Positions 10,721 to 21,900 of a stretch of 64,000 nucleotides of DNA are shown here, one piece after another. Source of the DNA: Candidatus Kapaibacterium sp. GTDB lineage: Bacteria > Bacteroidota > Ignavibacteria > Kapaibacteriales > WFXC01. Position numbers and translations under genes: made by a program. Every line of letters starts with the position of its first letter. Position 1 is the stretch's first letter. The stretch is taken from NCBI GenBank assembly GCA_015490805.1, contig WFXC01000012.1, positions 1 through 64,000 on the forward strand, written 5' to 3'. The notes under the pieces were generated by a model. The model did not search any database. It saw nothing but the letters and a program-made list of their open reading frames with translations, and had not been told where the DNA came from.

Positions 10721-11329
10721 ATGAACGCAAAAGCGCAGATCCGCCAGCAAATGCTGCGCCGACGGGAGCAGATGGACGAAACAGAATACCAGCAGCGATG
10801 CAAAGCGATCCATCGGTGCGTCGTCAGTCATCCGACCTTCCGCCGGGCAGCGTGGATCCACACCTATTGTTCATTCAACCGGGAAGTGGATACCTGGCGC
10901 ATTATCCGCTCCGCCTTTGCAATGGGTAAACGGGTGATGGTGCCGGTTGTCCAGCAGTCCGAGCTCCGTCACATCGAAATTTTTCCAGACCAGTCTTTCC
11001 AGCCGGATGCGTTCGGCATTCCTGTTCCCCAATTTGACCACCCACCGCAGTGGCTAGATGCAGCAGCTATTTTGCAACCATCTGATCTGGTGCTTGTCCC
11101 ATTGCTGGCTTTCGATCCTGATCTCTACCGTCTGGGCTACGGCAAAGGCTACTACGACCGCTTTTTAGCCCGTGTTCGAGCGGTGAAAATGGGCATAGCC
11201 TTTGCCTTCCAGCGCCGGGAATCGCCACTTCCCAGAGAATCACACGATGTTCCGCTCGACCTCGTTGTGACAGATCAGGCAGTATATACCAGACAACAGG
11301 AGCATCCATGCATCGGCGATCCTTTCTAA
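10721..11329 (+). CDS. 5-formyltetrahydrofolate cyclo-ligase
   Basis: KAQIRQQMLRRREQ, VLVPLLAFDPDLYRLGYGKGYYDRFLA signature. Confidence 0.93.
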   Translation: MNAKAQIRQQMLRRREQMDETEYQQRCKAIHRCVVSHPTFRRAAWIHTYCSFNREVDTWRIIRSAFAMGKRVMVPVVQQSELRHIEIFPDQSFQPDAFGIPVPQFDHPPQWLDAAAILQPSDLVLVPLLAFDPDLYRLGYGKGYYDRFLARVRAVKMGIAFAFQRRESPLPRESHDVPLDLVVTDQAVYTRQQEHPCIGDPF

Positions 11330-12189
11330 CGCTCTTGCTGGCATCAGTTGCCCCGGTCGGCTTTGTGCGATCGCGATGGTTGCAGCAGGAAGCCGACTTC
11401 TTTGAAGCCCCGGTGGAAACGCAGCAGCGATTTTACGAACTGCTGGATTTAGCCCGATGGAAAGGCTGGGATCAGCTTCCCATTGGCAGGTGTATGGGCG
11501 AAGTTGGCAAAACCTTTCTGGGAACTCCCTATGTGGCCGGCACCCTGGAAGGACCGGGCGAAGTGTGCCGAATTAACTTGCAAGGTGTGGATTGTGTCAC
11601 CTTCTTTGAATACCTTCTGGGATTTGCCCGGACGCTGAAAAAAGGGAAAGCAAAATTCGAAGATTTTGCACGGGAACTGGTGTTCATCCGGTATCGCAAC
11701 GGGCAACTGGGCGATTACACGTCCCGGCTGCATTATATGTCCGACTGGATTCTCGATAATGTCCGGAAAGGTGTGGTCAAAGACATTACTGCAGCGCTGG
11801 GTGGAAAACCCTACCACCCGACCGTGTCCTTTATGTCTCACCATCCCGACCGTTACCCTGCACTCAAACAGCATCCAGAACTGGTGGCAAAGATGCAGCA
11901 GATTGAGCAGCGACTCTCGAATGCTCAACTCTTTTTCATCCCCCAATCCGATGTTGCCGCCATTGAGCCAAAGCTCCAGACCGGCGATATTCTCGCTTTC
12001 ACCACTTCCATCCAGGGACTGGATTATGGTCACACCGGGATTGTCTATCGAGCAGACGGCGCTGCCTATCTACTGCACGCATCCACCGAAGCCCATAAGG
12101 TCTTTATGGATACGACTGTTGCAAGCTATCTGGCAAAGCGGGAAAAATTCACTGGTGTTACGGTAGTTCGTCCGCTGGAACCGGTGTAA
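11308..12189 (+). CDS. DUF1460 (N-acetylmuramoyl-L-alanine amidase-like) domain protein with Tat-like signal
   Basis: 293 aa; N-term MHRRSFLTLLLASVAP; GTPYVAGTLEGPGEVCRINLQGVDCVTFFEYLLGFAR; FTTSIQGLDYGHTGIVY. Confidence 0.8.
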   Translation: MHRRSFLTLLLASVAPVGFVRSRWLQQEADFFEAPVETQQRFYELLDLARWKGWDQLPIGRCMGEVGKTFLGTPYVAGTLEGPGEVCRINLQGVDCVTFFEYLLGFARTLKKGKAKFEDFARELVFIRYRNGQLGDYTSRLHYMSDWILDNVRKGVVKDITAALGGKPYHPTVSFMSHHPDRYPALKQHPELVAKMQQIEQRLSNAQLFFIPQSDVAAIEPKLQTGDILAFTTSIQGLDYGHTGIVYRADGAAYLLHASTEAHKVFMDTTVASYLAKREKFTGVTVVRPLEPV

Positions 12190-12433
12190 TACCCAAAGCT
12201 CGGCTGCGCTGCTTTGCCACTTTTCGCTGTGATGTGAGCCTTTTCTCTGCTCCCCCTATGCCCTGCTCCTCACAGCTATACGATAGGCTCAGGATCGATC
12301 CGCGCTGCACCCTCACCTGACCTGAACGGAGCTCAGCACTGCTGTCCTTGATACCAATGCTCTCTGCGGAGGACACAAAGGGACATCTTGTTCGTCTCTG
12401 GAAACTTTATAACGGCACAAAGTCGGGTAAAAA

Positions 12434-12808
12434 ATGGCAAGCATTGAAACATTCCCGAATCCCAGACCTGGACGGCGGTACGTCATTACGCACGTCAATC
12501 CAGAATTTACCTCCGTTTGTCCAAAAACGGGGCTACCAGATTTTGGAACTATCATCATCCGATACGTTCCGGACAAAGTGTGTCTGGAGTTGAAATCGCT
12601 CAAGTACTACTTCTTGGAGTACCGGAACAAGGGCATCTTCTATGAAGCTGTGACGAACCAGATTCTGGACGATCTGGTAGCAGCGTGCGATCCGCTGGAA
12701 ATGGAAATCATTTCCAAATGGCGGATTCGCGGCGGGATGTATTCGATCATCAAAGCAAGTTACAAACGAACAGCATCGGGCAAAGGCAATGAAAACCCGG
12801 ATCGGTAA
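12434..12808 (+). CDS. queF: preQ1 synthase (7-cyano-7-deazaguanine reductase)
   Basis: 124 aa; [54 protein letters not shown], QueF short form. Confidence 0.96.
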   Translation: MASIETFPNPRPGRRYVITHVNPEFTSVCPKTGLPDFGTIIIRYVPDKVCLELKSLKYYFLEYRNKGIFYEAVTNQILDDLVAACDPLEMEIISKWRIRGGMYSIIKASYKRTASGKGNENPDR

Positions 12809-13247
12809 AACTTTCCGATGGGAAATGGGACACCGGCTGCCGTATCACTCCGGCGGCTGTGAGAATATCCACGGTCATTCCTACCGGCTCTGGGTGGAAG
12901 TGATCGGCGAACCGGATGAACAGGGAATGGTGATCGACTACTACGAAATCAAAGCCATCGTACAGCCGATTATTCGGCAACTGGATCATTCCTTTCTGTG
13001 CGATCGGTCTGATACGATTCTCTGCGAATTCTTCCAGCAGCACCCGCATTTCAAAGTCCAGTACGTTGACTTTCCAACGACAGCAGAGAATATCGCCCAG
13101 CACATTCTGTCGCTACTGCTGCCGCACTTTGAACAGTTTCCAAACATTGAGGAAGTGCGGGTACGGGTTGCAGAAACAGAGACGACGTTTGCTGAAGTCT
13201 CTGCCCAACTTTCGAACAGGGTCAAACAAACACAAGATCAACAATGA
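12789..13247 (+). CDS. queD: 6-carboxytetrahydropterin synthase
   Basis: 152 aa; [30 protein letters not shown]...[10 protein letters not shown]...LDHSFL; overlaps queF end. Confidence 0.94.
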   Translation: MKTRIGKTFRWEMGHRLPYHSGGCENIHGHSYRLWVEVIGEPDEQGMVIDYYEIKAIVQPIIRQLDHSFLCDRSDTILCEFFQQHPHFKVQYVDFPTTAENIAQHILSLLLPHFEQFPNIEEVRVRVAETETTFAEVSAQLSNRVKQTQDQQ

Positions 13248-14734
13248 GCGTTCGCGTCCGCTTTGCTCCTTCGCCAACCGGGTATCTCCACATCGGAGGC
13301 TTGCGCACAGCGCTGTACAACTTTCTGTTCGCACGCCACCACGGTGGCACGTTTGTGCTCCGGATTGAAGATACCGATAAAACCCGATACGTGGAGGGAT
13401 CGGTAGAAAACATCATCGAAATGCTCCACTGGTGTGGACTGGACTACGATGAAGGTCCGGGCAAAGGGGGTCCGTACGGACCATACGTCCAGTCGGAGCG
13501 GACGGAAATCTACCGTCGATACGCCCAAGAACTGCTGGACAAAGGAGCAGCATACATCGCTTTTGATACGCCTGAAGAATTGGAGCGAATGCGGCAACGG
13601 CAACAGCAGGCAGGCATCGTACCGAAGTACGATCGAACCACGATGCGCAATCAGTTCACGCTGGGCGAAGAGGAAACGCAACGCCTGCTGGCAGAAGGTG
13701 TGCCGTACGTGATTCGACTGAAGGTGCCGCTGACCGGCGTCATCAAGTTCTCCGACATTGTCCGAGGTGAAATTTCCGTTCCCGCACGGGATGTGGATGA
13801 CCAGATTCTGTTGAAATCCGACGGCTTTCCCACCTATCATCTGGCAAACGTCGTTGATGACCATTTGATGCACATCACGCACGTGATTCGTGGTGAAGAG
13901 TGGCTGCCATCGATGCCGAAACACGTGCTGCTGTACGAAGCTTTTGGCTGGGAAAAGCCGCAATTTGCCCACTTACCGCTGCTTCTGAACCCCGATCGCA
14001 GCAAGTTAAGCAAGCGGCACGGACACGTTGCAGTGGAGGATTTCAAAAAGGAAGGCTACTTCCCTGAAGCACTCATCAACTTTGTTGCCCTGCTGGGCTG
14101 GAATCCTACGGGAGAGCGAGAGATCTATTCGCTGCAAGAGCTGATCGAATTGTTCGATCTCAAAAAAGTTAACAAAGCCGGGGCAATTTTTGACATTCAG
14201 AAACTGCGATGGATTAACGCACACTATTTGCGTCACAAAGATCCGAAAGAGTTAGCCCGACAGCTTCAGCAATACGTGCAGGAAGGTAATCTTGGCGATT
14301 TCTCACTGGAGTATCTGGAAAAAGTTGTCATCCTGCTGCGTGAACGGGTGGATCTGTTGCCGGAAATCCTCACCTTTGGCGATTATCTGTTCCATCCGCC
14401 AACCCACTTTGAGCAGGAGTACTTTGCCAGAGCGTGGTCTGACGATATCGAGGCACTGATCCCTGAATTGCTTGCGCTGCTGCGGCAAATCGAACCGTGG
14501 GAACATATGGTCATCTGGGAGCAACTGAAGGGATTTGCCAAACAGCAGGGAACCAAGATCGGCAAAGTGATGAATGCTCTGCGGCTGATGCTTACGGGCA
14601 AATCCGTGGGTGCCGGGATGACCGAAACGATGGAAGTGCTTGGCAAAGAAGAGACGCTTCGTCGCATAGAGCAGTTCGTCACGCAGCATCTGCCGGCGTT
14701 ACGACAACAAGTGGCGGAAAATGCTTCAGAATAA
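13244..14734 (+). CDS. gltX: Glutamyl-tRNA synthetase
   Basis: 496 aa; VRFAPSPTGYLHIGGLRTALYNFLFAR HIGH region, RSKLSKRHG KMSKS-equivalent. ATGA overlap with queD. Confidence 0.98.
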   Translation: MSVRVRFAPSPTGYLHIGGLRTALYNFLFARHHGGTFVLRIEDTDKTRYVEGSVENIIEMLHWCGLDYDEGPGKGGPYGPYVQSERTEIYRRYAQELLDKGAAYIAFDTPEELERMRQRQQQAGIVPKYDRTTMRNQFTLGEEETQRLLAEGVPYVIRLKVPLTGVIKFSDIVRGEISVPARDVDDQILLKSDGFPTYHLANVVDDHLMHITHVIRGEEWLPSMPKHVLLYEAFGWEKPQFAHLPLLLNPDRSKLSKRHGHVAVEDFKKEGYFPEALINFVALLGWNPTGEREIYSLQELIELFDLKKVNKAGAIFDIQKLRWINAHYLRHKDPKELARQLQQYVQEGNLGDFSLEYLEKVVILLRERVDLLPEILTFGDYLFHPPTHFEQEYFARAWSDDIEALIPELLALLRQIEPWEHMVIWEQLKGFAKQQGTKIGKVMNALRLMLTGKSVGAGMTETMEVLGKEETLRRIEQFVTQHLPALRQQVAENASE

Positions 14735-15200
14735 GTGGGCAGCGCTCCTGCTGAGCGCTTTCTGGGGATTTCTTGCCACCGGCTGCCATACTTCCTCCTG
14801 CCTCAAGCAGTTCCCTTCAGCAACGGTACTCCGCTGGGGAATGGTGGATTCAGCCGGAGTGTTGCGCGGATACCAGATCAGCCAGACCGGAACGCTGGAT
14901 TCCATTATCCGCACAACGCCGACCCAGGATCCTGCTGTTGTCCGTTCGTTGGGTATCATACCAGCCGACACGATCTGCGCCCTGCTGCTCCACACGCGCC
15001 AGCTATTCCTGCGCAATCGTCCGCTGTTCGTCCGCATTGCACCATTATCAGCCTACGTGGAGCTGGTATCCTCTGCTGAAACGACCGGTCGACCTACCCG
15101 ACTGTTTGCGCTGTGGGACCCCCGATTTGAAAATGCCGGGAACCGTGCATTCCGAATGCTATACCAGCGGCTGATGCGGGTGCGTTCGCTGGCACGCTGA
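14721..15200 (+). CDS. Hypothetical lipoprotein
   Basis: 159 aa; N-terminal hydrophobic segment ending FLATGC (lipobox-like). Confidence 0.6.
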   Translation: MLQNKWAALLLSAFWGFLATGCHTSSCLKQFPSATVLRWGMVDSAGVLRGYQISQTGTLDSIIRTTPTQDPAVVRSLGIIPADTICALLLHTRQLFLRNRPLFVRIAPLSAYVELVSSAETTGRPTRLFALWDPRFENAGNRAFRMLYQRLMRVRSLAR

Positions 15201-15319
15201 GGTGTGCACCTATCGACCACAGAATCAAGAAAGCAACGCCCAAGCAGTTTTACGGAGCACTGAGTTGCAACTTATCGCCCACAGAAGTCGTAATTTTGCG
15301 CCCTGCGAAAGTTCGACAA

Positions 15320-16951
15320 ATGAAAAGAAGCGAAAAGATGAAGCGATGGGCGCTCCTGCTGTTTGGTATTCTGTTGTCTTCTGGCTTTGCTCAGCAACTG
15401 CATTTCCGAATTGTGGGATACGACGGTCAGCCGCCGGCACGTGCTGATATTCTAATTTTCGGATGGTTCAACGACACAGCCGCCGTGGCAACGACGACCA
15501 CAGGCGTAGCGAATGTTCAGCTTCCAGCACCGGGCAATTATATGGTCATCGTTGCCGGCACCTATCACTTAGCACACTTCTTCCCAGCACTCTTCCTGCC
15601 CGATGGAAAGTATTCAATTGTTGTCCGGCTCCGCCCTCTGCAACCGAAAGGGACAGCATCCAGAATTGCAGTGGTCGCACCAGACAGAAATATCTTTCGC
15701 GACAACGCTCCTCTGCATCGCATCGGAAAACAAAAATTTCAGGCAACGCTCCCGGTAACAGATGGGATCGTTCGATACCAGATCGTGGATACCGTTGACG
15801 GATCGCTCCGGAGCTTCAACGGGACACAAAGCGACGCATACGAATTCGACGGATCGGATTACATTTCGGTGTTACGTGTTCCGGGGAAAGACTCGGTCAC
15901 TGTAACTGTGGACTTCTCACAATTTCCCACAGGAACATTTGAAGCGAAGCACGAAATCACGCTTGAGAATCTGCCCGAAGTCGATGCTGTTGTGAAAAGC
16001 TGCCAGCGATTCTACGATTCTATTCTGCAACGACGGCGCACCGAGGAGGTCACCGTATCCTGTGAAGCTTTCCGACAACAGTGTATGCAAAAGGGAATGC
16101 AACGGCACAAAGCTGCCTCACTCACTACTTTTGCCTACAGTATGCTGCTGGACGCAATGGACGTGTGGGAAAACCAGCGCTGTTTTGATGCTCCCGGTAT
16201 GCTCCGGAAATTGATCCGCACACTACCGCCTTCCCACTGGCTCTGGGGCGTAGATCAATCCCTTCTGGATGCGTGCGTCAACTACGCTGATTCCGTTCCG
16301 GCGCTGCGTTCCTACCTCCCGCTGGTTGCGCTCTCTCATCCGCGGCGCGACGTGCAGGCGATGGCGATGGTCGCGCTGATCAAGGATGCCTATATGCACC
16401 ACCGCTTCGCGGTTGCCCGCGACCTCATTGCTGCACTCCGAAATCGGTATGGAAAACGCGAGACACCATACCTCCAATTTCTCACTGACCGTTACAACCC
16501 GGATAATCCTGTTGCGATCGGCAAGCGCGTCCCATTTTTCCGCCTCCGGGATCTAGATGATTCTTCCACGATCTATATGCCGCAAACGCTGAAAGGAAAG
16601 TATGTCCTGATCGATTTCTGGGCGACCTGGTGTGGTCCGTGCATTGCGGAGCTTCCATACCTCCACAAAGCGTACGAAACGTTCAAGGACAAAAACTTCA
16701 CCATTTTGAGCATTTCCTTCGACGCCAGACCAGACATCGTGCGGCGGTTCCGTCAATCCCCGAAGCATCCAATGCCGTGGCATCACGCCTTTGCTTATGG
16801 CGGCTTTCGCAGCAAAGTGGCGAGAGACTTTCGCGTACGCGGCATTCCCAAGCCGATCTTAATCGATCCTGACGGAACCATCATCGCTCTTGAAGGCGAG
16901 CTGCGGGGGCGAAGATTGCTCCGCACACTGAAAAAACACCTCTCCCCGTAA
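15320..16951 (+). CDS. TlpA-like thioredoxin-family protein, secreted
   Basis: C-terminal domain KGKYVLIDFWATWCGPCIAELPYLHKAYETFKDKNFTILSISFD; N-terminal signal peptide MKRWALLLFGILLSSGFAQ. Confidence 0.88.
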   Translation: MKRSEKMKRWALLLFGILLSSGFAQQLHFRIVGYDGQPPARADILIFGWFNDTAAVATTTTGVANVQLPAPGNYMVIVAGTYHLAHFFPALFLPDGKYSIVVRLRPLQPKGTASRIAVVAPDRNIFRDNAPLHRIGKQKFQATLPVTDGIVRYQIVDTVDGSLRSFNGTQSDAYEFDGSDYISVLRVPGKDSVTVTVDFSQFPTGTFEAKHEITLENLPEVDAVVKSCQRFYDSILQRRRTEEVTVSCEAFRQQCMQKGMQRHKAASLTTFAYSMLLDAMDVWENQRCFDAPGMLRKLIRTLPPSHWLWGVDQSLLDACVNYADSVPALRSYLPLVALSHPRRDVQAMAMVALIKDAYMHHRFAVARDLIAALRNRYGKRETPYLQFLTDRYNPDNPVAIGKRVPFFRLRDLDDSSTIYMPQTLKGKYVLIDFWATWCGPCIAELPYLHKAYETFKDKNFTILSISFDARPDIVRRFRQSPKHPMPWHHAFAYGGFRSKVARDFRVRGIPKPILIDPDGTIIALEGELRGRRLLRTLKKHLSP

Positions 16952-16957
16952 GCTGTT

Positions 16958-18985
16958 CTATGGCGTGCTGATTGGCGTTGCGATGATAATGCGAACCGTC
17001 CGACAGTAGTTGCGCCCTTCAGGCAGATCGTTGTTATACAACAGCTTGTCACTCCCTACTGCCCGAATGTGGATCTGATCTCCCCGCACGGTCGGCTGTA
17101 AATACTGCTGAACACTGAGGCACCGCTGTTTTGCCAGTTGACGATTGTATTCCGGCGTTCCCGTTCGATCCGCATATCCCTCGATGTACACCTGCGAATT
17201 GGGCTCTACCCGGCTTTTGACGATGTCCAGGATGCGGCGATGGATGGGTTTTAAGTCGGCTTTGTCATAATCGAACAGGATGAGTGAGAAGTACTCGTAG
17301 CGCATATCGTTCTTGATCTGATACCGCTTCCGCTTGAGTGTCAGTAACTCGACGGGGATCACTGCCTGAGCAACGGATTGATTCCCCTGCACATCCTGCG
17401 CTGCCAGGTTGACCGTCACCCGGTCTGTTCCCTTACGCTGCAAAGCAGCAAAAAAGGTTTCGGGCAAGTGCCACGGTAAGGTGTCTGGCGGTGCCACCGT
17501 TCCACTAAAGTGTGCGTAGGCGGTATCTTCCGTTTGAACGGTAACTTCCCACCCCGAGAGTGGCAACGTTGCCTGCAGCTTTGGCAAAATCTCTACTAGA
17601 GAAGGCATCATCTTTCGCTGAACTGATTGCAGGTAGACAGGCTGAAGAATCTCATACCGACTGGAAGATAACTCCACCCGTCGGTTTTCTTCCCGCCCTT
17701 CTGGTCGATCGTTGTTGCTCGGCTTTGCTGGTAGGTTACGATAGCGGACAATGAGGCGGCTGCTATCAATATTCCACACGCGAAGGAAGTAATCCCGCAC
17801 CGCCTCAGCTCGCCGCCGGGAAAGCTCCAGATTGCCCTTCTCCACTCCCAGGTTGTTGTTGCATCCGGTGATAGTCAACACTGCATCCGGATATTGCTGC
17901 ATTCGTGCCCCCACAATGTTGAGCAAATGATAGTAGATCTCCAGCGTTTTCGGAGGCAATTGCTGTTCGTCAAACTGCTGCGTTTGTTCCGGCGTCAGGA
18001 AATGCATCCGGCTTTTCGACAGATCCGCGTTCCCTTCCTCAAAAAACACATACGGCAACAGTGGATAATACTCCCCGCGTTCAATTTCTTCAACCAGAAT
18101 CTTGACATTGCGGTCGCGATGCCCATCTTCGTAAACCGCAACGGCATCGACTGCGGCACTGAGCATTGCCGGCGGCGTGGGGGGAGACGCTGGCGCCTTC
18201 GGTGTTGCTGGTGGCGTATGGACTTTTTCAAACGGGAAGAGCACTGCCAATTCCAGCCGGACAGCATCAGGTGTCCATTTGTATCCCTCCAGAATACTGG
18301 TGAACCCGTGATAGTAGCTCAAGGTTGGTTCCAGTACCAGCTTCTGGTTTCCAAAAACAACGTCCAAGGCATAGTGAAAACCAGTAGCGACTGCAAGGTA
18401 GTACGGAATTTTTTGCGGAATTTCTCCTGACGCTTCATTGCGCACTGCCTTGCCAACTTCAGCATACACTGCTGTTTTGGGTTCTAATAATACTTCCCGC
18501 TGAGAATAAAAGGACCGCAGATACCATCCGCCGTTGAGTCCCAGATCCAGAAAGAGGGGAACGTCTTTGATTAACTGATAACTGAACCGCAGGTCTGTGC
18601 TCAACATTGGCAGACTGGCGCTCAGCTCATACTGTGACACCGCTGGCACTACCACGCCATTACTGATGGCGTTTCCAATAACCTCACGCTCAAAAAGCGT
18701 TGCAGCGTTATTCACATAGCCTACTCTCCACTGCGTCAGCAAATCTGGCAACAGCATATACTCCACAACCGCGCCAATGGCGGGACTCATCCCATAGCCA
18801 CCTTGAAACCCCGGACAGCAGTTTGGAACACCGGGCAACTGAGTAAACTGTGCCCAATGGAAATTGGCTTGGAAGCCAAGGTATCCTCCAATTTTGTACG
18901 GCAAAAGCTCCGACACTGGGGGTTGTCCAACAGCAACCGTAGCCAGCATTGCTAAAATGCTAATGCTCAATCCAATGCTTTTCAT
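16958..18985 (-). CDS. OmpA-family outer-membrane protein with two OmpA-like regions
   Basis: Signal peptide MKSIGLSISILAMLATVAVGQ; internal LSRRRAEAVRDYF...NRRVEL and C-terminal FDYDKADL...YIEGYADRTGTPEYNRQLAKQR...RTVRI. Confidence 0.88.
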   Translation of the reverse strand: MKSIGLSISILAMLATVAVGQPPVSELLPYKIGGYLGFQANFHWAQFTQLPGVPNCCPGFQGGYGMSPAIGAVVEYMLLPDLLTQWRVGYVNNAATLFEREVIGNAISNGVVVPAVSQYELSASLPMLSTDLRFSYQLIKDVPLFLDLGLNGGWYLRSFYSQREVLLEPKTAVYAEVGKAVRNEASGEIPQKIPYYLAVATGFHYALDVVFGNQKLVLEPTLSYYHGFTSILEGYKWTPDAVRLELAVLFPFEKVHTPPATPKAPASPPTPPAMLSAAVDAVAVYEDGHRDRNVKILVEEIERGEYYPLLPYVFFEEGNADLSKSRMHFLTPEQTQQFDEQQLPPKTLEIYYHLLNIVGARMQQYPDAVLTITGCNNNLGVEKGNLELSRRRAEAVRDYFLRVWNIDSSRLIVRYRNLPAKPSNNDRPEGREENRRVELSSSRYEILQPVYLQSVQRKMMPSLVEILPKLQATLPLSGWEVTVQTEDTAYAHFSGTVAPPDTLPWHLPETFFAALQRKGTDRVTVNLAAQDVQGNQSVAQAVIPVELLTLKRKRYQIKNDMRYEYFSLILFDYDKADLKPIHRRILDIVKSRVEPNSQVYIEGYADRTGTPEYNRQLAKQRCLSVQQYLQPTVRGDQIHIRAVGSDKLLYNNDLPEGRNYCRTVRIIIATPISTP

Positions 18986-18999
18986 TGCGCTACCCTCCA

Positions 19000-21900
19000 T
19001 TACCGTACAATGAGTAGGGTTTTCACTGCTTCCCGCGCCGGCGATCGGAAGCGCAAAAAGTACACGCCGGTGCTCAATGTTGGCGGCAGTTGAACTTGCA
19101 ATTGCGCAGCTTTGCCAATTTCCATTCTCGGAATTTCCTCGGCTGAGAAGCGTCGTTCAAAGACTACTTCGCCGCGCGGTGTCAACACCTGGAAGACGCT
19201 GGCTGCTTTTTCCACTGCATAAACCGTGACCCGAACCATTTGCGCGCTACTGGGATTAGGCGATACATTGATCCCAAACAAATCTTTGAAATCCAGTAAT
19301 CGCTTGCCGCCCTGGGTGCAAATGTTGGTCAGGAGCATCTCGCCGTTGCGTGGCTGTATCAGCACCGCTGGATCACTCCATTGATAGGTTATAAAGAGCA
19401 TTTGCACTGAATCCGATGGTCCCAAAAGCACATCTCCTACGAGCTCACACACCACAAGAGAGTCGCTTTCAATAGCACTAAAGGTTTTGGCGATGGTCGC
19501 TTCTGCCTGTCCATCAGGTTGAATCTCGAAGTTCTGGACAGTTGCACCAATGATATCCTGCAGATAGAACAACCGCGTATCCCACCGAACAGTAGCGGTA
19601 AAGGTTACCGGTGCTACCATCTGGAAAATGCGCTGATCCTGCTGCGTCGACAGTAATGCCACCGGAATTCGTATTCCTCGATCCTTCGGTTCTACCTCAA
19701 TCCGCGGGGGAAGGGCGATGATGGTATGCGAAGCAACGCCAACGCCAACAATGGCGACTTCCACGGGATCTCCCGACGCGGGAATAATCCGCAATCTGCC
19801 GGTGTAAGGCTGCTCCGCTGTTGGGGCGAAGACAATGGGAATGCGCTGCTTCGATTTGGGCGGAAGCGTAAAAGACGCGGTAACGGTGGAATCGATCGCA
19901 AATACGCCCTGCGGGTTAGCACCCCAGGAAAGTTCGGTGACCGTCACCGCTACTGATCCCGTATTGGCAATGACAATGGAATCGAGCTTCGAGTGGGAAA
20001 TGGGCACTTCGCCAAAATCAATACCCGTTGCCTGCAAGGCCGGTTCGATCCCACGTCCGCGGACAGTAATGTAGGCTTCCAACTCTTGAACCAAGGGAGG
20101 AGAATCCTTCTGGGTCGTATAGCCTGTATCCAACACCACCCGGATTACTCCCTCATACTGCTGCTCCGCCTGCGGCGTAAAGCGCACCCAGACTGCCTGC
20201 TGTTGGTCTGGGGCAACATCTGTTCCCTGCGGATTGCTCAGCAACTGGAACACTCCATCGGGGTTCTGTACCCATTCCATCTGAAGAATCCGAAGGCTGA
20301 GTCTTCCCGTATTGCGTACACACACGGTATCTTCCTTAGAGGCCCCAACCAGTACGGCACCGAAATCCCGGTCGCAGACCGCAACGCCAATACTGGGACG
20401 CTGTCCAACCGTTCCCTGGAGCGCAATGGAAACAGCAAGATCACAGGGATCGGACGAGCGGACAATCAACGTATCCTCAAAAGCGCCACTCCGAGTGCCA
20501 TCCAATACCACTGTAATCCACAACGTATCACCGGGGTCAACGGTTACCGGCAAAGCTGGACTTACAATGGTAAACGGAGGCTGCAAACCGGCGAATTCAG
20601 AGACTTCCACAGGAACACCGCCGGTATTTACCACTGCCACTTCTGCCGTGGCGGTATTGCCAAAGTCGACCGTGCCGAAGTCTACTACTGTTAGCGCCGC
20701 CTGCAACTGGGCATCAACCGCATCGCCAACCAGCAGAATACGCTTTTCCACATCACAGGGTGAAAATCGAATCACGAGCTCGCCCGTATAGTGTCCGGGC
20801 GCCGTTGCGTGGAAGGTAATGGTAAATGGCAAAGAATCACCTGCAGCGATGGTTGCGCCCGGCTGTAATGACGTGGCAAATGGTGGGGTGATCGACACGT
20901 CGGTAATCGTCCCAGAAATCGCACCGCCGCTGAGATTGTGCAGCTTCACCGTTTCAGTTGCTAAGGTATCCGCGCACAATACGAGCGTTTCAAATTCCAC
21001 TGTATCTGGAGCAACGAACAGCACTCCTTCCTTATTCCCTTCCACCGGTATCGTAATCACACCGCTGCACGGTTCGTAGCTGAGCTGTACGGTTCCCTGA
21101 AAATGCCCGCTCCCTGACGGACGAAATTGAATGGTAACCGCCAACTGCTCGCCTGCTGCAATCTGTCCACTGCCAGATATCGCTGGCTGGAATGCCGGGT
21201 CGGAGCTGGAAATTCCCGTAATGGAGATAGGCGTCTCACCCCGGTTTTCAATAAAGATCACCGTATCCCGCGCTTCCTCGCATCCCAGAATCGTGCCAAA
21301 GTCAATAGCATCCAGCGATGCCTGTACTTCCACAGATGTTACCGTTCCACGCAACGTCAGTTGCAATTCGGCATCGCAATTCGCACTGCGGAAGCCAATG
21401 GGAACGTTGGCAGTATATGTACCCGCCTGCGTCGGCGCATATCGGAACACCAGGGCAATACTGTCATAGGCTGGAACTGTAACTGGTAACGAAGCTGGCG
21501 ATACCAGACTGAAAGGCGTCGGCACCGCAATGGATGTGATCTGTAGTGGCTCTGAGCCAGAATTCCGGAGAATCACAGTAGTATCCATCACCTGCAATTC
21601 ACATTCCGGCATTGGGGGGAATTCAACAGCAGAATGACTCAATGCAACCGTAATTTCTGTTTTCTCACCCGACAACTCAAGAGTGTCCCGAAACTCACAG
21701 GGCTCGAATCGCAGATACACCGGTGTCGTATGAGTTCCAACTGTTTGTGGACTATACCGAAAATGGAGTGTCACACTCTGCCCCGCAGGGATCGAAATGG
21801 GCAAGGCGGGAGCAGTGTAAGAAAAATTCGGAGACGGAACTTCAACTGCTGTCAACGTTACCGCTGATTGTCCAGCGTTGGTCACAACGACTGTTGAGTC

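Noticed and set aside
12190-12433. preQ1 riboswitch upstream of queF
   Set aside because: No recognisable preQ1-I aptamer sequence (CTACAA-like loop plus A-rich tail) found by eye; a covariance-model search would be needed.
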